Part shown: positions 5,562 through 7,406 of the stretch, one piece after another
How the letters are laid out: each line of letters begins with the position of its first letter
Numbering within the stretch: the first letter of the stretch is position 1
NCBI GenBank assembly: GCA_030671645.1
Contig: DAOVHV010000043.1
Span: 1 to 7,406 of the forward strand
Source: a bacterium
GTDB taxonomy: Bacteria; Bipolaricaulota; Bipolaricaulia; UBA7950; UBA9294
Reading direction: 5' to 3'
Length of the DNA: 7,406 bases
Translations under genes and position numbers: made by a program
Notes under the pieces: model-generated
The model's input: the letters and a program-made list of their open reading frames with translations, nothing else
Databases searched by the model: none
Told to the model about the DNA's origin: nothing

Positions 5562-5732
5562 ATGATAACGTCCGACTTCGAACTCAAGATGCTGGCGAAA
5601 CTTGTCCACGAAGATGCAATAATGAAAGCCCAACAGAGAAAATTCACCCAGAACATGAAGAAGCTGAAGCACGTCCCGATCAACAAGCATCGCACATTCG
5701 TGATCGGAGAACGAAGACCTTGCCAGTGTTAA
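5562..5732 (+). CDS. Small basic protein of unknown function, first gene of the bactofilin operon
   Basis: A 56-aa protein that I do not recognise. The near-consensus promoter and perfect Shine-Dalgarno site just upstream make it very likely to be real and well expressed. The N-terminal two thirds look helical and amphipathic (SDFELKMLAKLVHEDAIMKA, then FTQNMKKLKH). The tail is basic and ends in a CxC motif (RRPCQC). By my count there are 12 Lys/Arg against 5 Asp/Glu. No signal peptide or membrane helix is seen, so it is probably cytoplasmic. It lies 33 nt before the YhbD-like gene, which has its own strong ribosome site. Possible roles are a partner or membrane/nucleic-acid adaptor for the bactofilin, a small regulator, or a metal-binding peptide; none is shown by the sequence. 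Confidence 0.78.
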   Translation: MITSDFELKMLAKLVHEDAIMKAQQRKFTQNMKKLKHVPINKHRTFVIGERRPCQC

Positions 5733-5765
5733 AGAAACAATGTGTTGTTCTAGAAGGAGGCTCAG

Positions 5766-6494
5766 ATGGGAGATGAGCACCTGATCTCAAAGAAGGAAGT
5801 TCTCGCACAGATGGGGATTTCCTATGGACAGCTCTATCGCTGGAAGCGGAAGGGGTTGATTCCTGAGTCCTGGTTCATCCGTCGATCAACGTTCACGGGA
5901 CAGGAAACCTTCTTTCCCAAGGACAAGATTGTCGAGCGCATTGGCCGAATCAAGGACATGAAAGGTGAACATGCCCTGGACGATCTGGCCGAAGTCATCT
6001 CGGAGCACGTGAACGCCAAGCTTCAGGTCGCCTTCGGGAAACTGAAGCAACTGGGATGGTTCGACGAAGAGCTGGCGCGCTCCTGCGGGATCGTCGAGGA
6101 CGAGGCAGCCACGCTTTCGCTTCGCGATGCCTTATGTCTGGCTGTATTGAAGAAATTGCGTCGATCGTCTCGCGAAGAAGAAATCGAACTTGCCAACCGC
6201 ACGCTGAATCAGGCCATCGCGAAAACGGGGATAGATCTAACAGCGCTTGAAGGGAAGACGTTGCATCTTCTCAGAAAACAGATCTCCGGTGCCGGGATCT
6301 CTGCCGAAATCAGCGTCATCGTGATCGCGCGGGAGGAACTCATCGTGGATCCCGAGATGCGGCGGATCGATTCCGTCGATCTGGCGGCGATGCTCCAACA
6401 AGTCAAATTGGATCTTGCCAAATGTTGTGGACCCGAGAAGCACAACGAAGAGTCTTCTGAAAACCAAGCAGACGGGAGGAAAGAGCATGAGTGA
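5766..6494 (+). CDS. MerR-like HTH protein, YhbD/DUF4004 type
   Basis: A 242-aa protein. Residues 6-33 form a MerR-type helix-turn-helix (LISKKEVLAQMGISYGQLYR, then WKRKGLIP), and a wing-like segment follows (IRRSTFTGQETFFPKDKIVE). This closely fits my memory of Bacillus YhbD (DUF4004), encoded next to the bactofilins YhbE/BacE and YhbF/BacF. The rest is mostly helical, with a polar tail (HNEESSENQADGRKE). It carries no metal- or drug-binding domain like classic MerR regulators. The ATG at 5766 has AAGGAGG (5754-5760) 5 nt upstream. Its end overlaps the bactofilin start by 8 nt, indicating tight co-expression. It may regulate the operon, perhaps through TAACA-N6-TGTTA, or act with the bactofilin directly; the exact role is inference. 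Confidence 0.85.
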   Translation: MGDEHLISKKEVLAQMGISYGQLYRWKRKGLIPESWFIRRSTFTGQETFFPKDKIVERIGRIKDMKGEHALDDLAEVISEHVNAKLQVAFGKLKQLGWFDEELARSCGIVEDEAATLSLRDALCLAVLKKLRRSSREEEIELANRTLNQAIAKTGIDLTALEGKTLHLLRKQISGAGISAEISVIVIAREELIVDPEMRRIDSVDLAAMLQQVKLDLAKCCGPEKHNEESSENQADGRKEHE

Positions 6495-7227
6495 AGAGAG
6501 AAAATCTGTCAGCATTTCCGGTGCCGGTAGCATTGCCGGAGGCTCTTACTCCCGTGTTTCCATATCCGGCGCGGGCAAGGTCAGCGGCGACCTGTACGCA
6601 GAGGAACTCAGAATGTCCGGAGCCGGACGTGTCAGCGGCCATTGCGAGGTCGTTCATCTGAGCATTTCGGGAACCGCTAAATTCGAGAAGGCCGTTGTTG
6701 CAGACGAGATGAAAGTTAGCGGCGTTGTCAAGGTGGATGGTCCGGTCAAGGTCAAGGAGTTGAAATGTTCCGGCACCTTCCGCGCCTCCGAGAACATCTC
6801 TTCCGAATACGTCAAAGTGAGCGGTCAATTGTACGTGGGCGGAGACGTGGAAGCGGAGATCTTTCGCGCCAGCGGAGGTTTCGATATCCGCGGTCTGCTG
6901 TCGGCCGATCGTATTGAGATCCATCCTGGAGGGCGGTGCCGTGTAAAGGAGATCGGCGGTGCCCGCATTGACATCCGGCGTTATGGATCTCGAGATCACG
7001 CCGGCTTGTTCAATTCCCTGTTGCGAGCTCTGAGCAGCGCGTGGGGCGGTGAGGTCGAAACCGAGTTGATCGAAGGCGACGAGATTTACCTCGAAAATAC
7101 GCGGGCCGATGTCGTTCGAGGGAAACAGATCGAGATCGGTCCCCACTGCAAGATCGGACTGATCGAGTATTCCGAATCGCTCGAGGTTCACGAAGATTCG
7201 GTCGTTGGAAAGCAGACCAAGATCTAG
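6487..7227 (+). CDS. Bactofilin-family polymer-forming cytoskeletal protein
   Basis: A 246-aa predicted beta-helix protein. The start SISGAGSIAGGSY is typical of Bacillus-type bactofilins (BacE/BacF). Gly of a repeated SG motif falls at residues 12, 28, 45, 62, 79, 96, 113 and 130, a period of 17 (first step 16), as expected for one solenoid turn per repeat. Later come GGFDIRGLLSADRIEI, the KEIGGARIDIRR block, an amphipathic insert (LFNSLLRALSSAW, 174-186) and a second solenoid part with EGDEIYLENTRADVVRGKQI. Bactofilins polymerise without nucleotide into filaments used for cell shape, polarity or, in Bacillus subtilis, motility. The ATG at 6487 is chosen because GGGAGGA (6474-6480) lies 6 nt upstream; the frame extends to 6415 but would overlap the previous gene heavily. 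It is the last visible operon gene, and only one bactofilin is present, whereas B. subtilis has two. Confidence 0.93.
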   Translation: MSEERKSVSISGAGSIAGGSYSRVSISGAGKVSGDLYAEELRMSGAGRVSGHCEVVHLSISGTAKFEKAVVADEMKVSGVVKVDGPVKVKELKCSGTFRASENISSEYVKVSGQLYVGGDVEAEIFRASGGFDIRGLLSADRIEIHPGGRCRVKEIGGARIDIRRYGSRDHAGLFNSLLRALSSAWGGEVETELIEGDEIYLENTRADVVRGKQIEIGPHCKIGLIEYSESLEVHEDSVVGKQTKI

Positions 7228-7406
7228 ATCTGAACCCTGAATGAACCAAACCCGAGGCATCCCGTACTAACCAGCGGAGATTGGCATCGAGCAACGTTGG
7301 CTCAATCGCGTGAATGGGCAGCTCTCTTGACCGGCCATTGCCATTGATAAAGTCAACGTAGCCGCCAAGTAAGCGCGAGCCAATGGGTCGGTGTTCCGAG
7401 AAACAC
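7228..7406. other. Right-end stretch with no recognised gene
   Basis: The bactofilin stop lies inside the palindrome AGATCTAGATCT (7220-7231), which is not followed by a T-run. A weak TTGAC/GTCAA pair starts at 7328. A minus-strand frame is open from the right edge back through the bactofilin gene, but I recognise no family in it. No operon terminator is visible, so transcription may continue beyond the window. Confidence 0.4.

Noticed and set aside
6403..7260. Minus-strand 285-codon frame covering the bactofilin gene
   Set aside because: It is antisense to a well-supported bactofilin; its repetitive composition mirrors the solenoid repeats. No ribosome site or motif was recognised.
7228..7406. 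Minus-strand gene entering from the right edge
   Set aside because: The frame is open from the edge but continues through the bactofilin without a recognisable family or a natural end, so it cannot be supported.

Overview
The window is chromosomal-looking bacterial DNA of moderate GC by eye, with tightly packed genes, near-consensus sigma-70-type promoters and strong Shine-Dalgarno sites. I see no phage, transposase, plasmid, CRISPR, rRNA or tRNA signature. The host cannot be named with confidence. An ATP-type PEP carboxykinase and a YhbD-like/bactofilin operon of the kind known from Bacillus point towards Bacillota-like gene content. The membrane protein with FG-GAP-like calcium loops and a cytoplasmic trypsin-like domain is more typical of large-genome or uncultured lineages such as Planctomycetes and FCB-group bacteria. 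I treat the taxonomy as open.

Layout from left to right. (1) Positions 1-799, plus strand: the last codons of a probable upstream gene overlap, in GTGA fashion, the start of a TatD-family metal-dependent DNase. (2) Positions 845-2873, minus strand and convergent with tatD: a two-gene unit read right to left. It encodes a small XRE/Cro-type regulator and, 7 nt downstream, a 529-aa protein with a cytoplasmic trypsin-like domain, one membrane helix and an exported FG-GAP-like region. (3) Positions 2874-3317: a divergent control region with two back-to-back promoters. It holds an 8-bp tandem repeat at the regulator's start, palindromes around the rightward promoter, and a leader of about 318 nt with a long inverted repeat before pckA. 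(4) Positions 3318-4961, plus strand: ATP-dependent phosphoenolpyruvate carboxykinase (pckA). (5) Positions 4954-5503: gene-poor DNA that starts with a perfect 13-bp hairpin over the pckA stop codon. A tandem array of hairpin-forming repeats and further short hairpins follow. (6) Positions 5504-7227, plus strand: a very strong promoter drives a three-gene operon of an unrecognised 56-aa basic protein, a MerR-like YhbD/DUF4004-type protein and a bactofilin. (7) Positions 7228-7406: nothing recognised.

How the genes may work together. pckA makes PEP from oxaloacetate for gluconeogenesis. Its long structured leader and its closeness to the regulator's promoter suggest regulated expression. The regulator plus transmembrane protease-like sensor looks like a candidate one-way signalling module: an external ligand domain, a membrane helix, an internal protease-like domain and a DNA-binding partner. 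That link is inference. The right-hand operon is a cytoskeletal module in which bactofilin polymerises, the MerR-like protein probably regulates or partners it, and the leading small protein is the least explained part.
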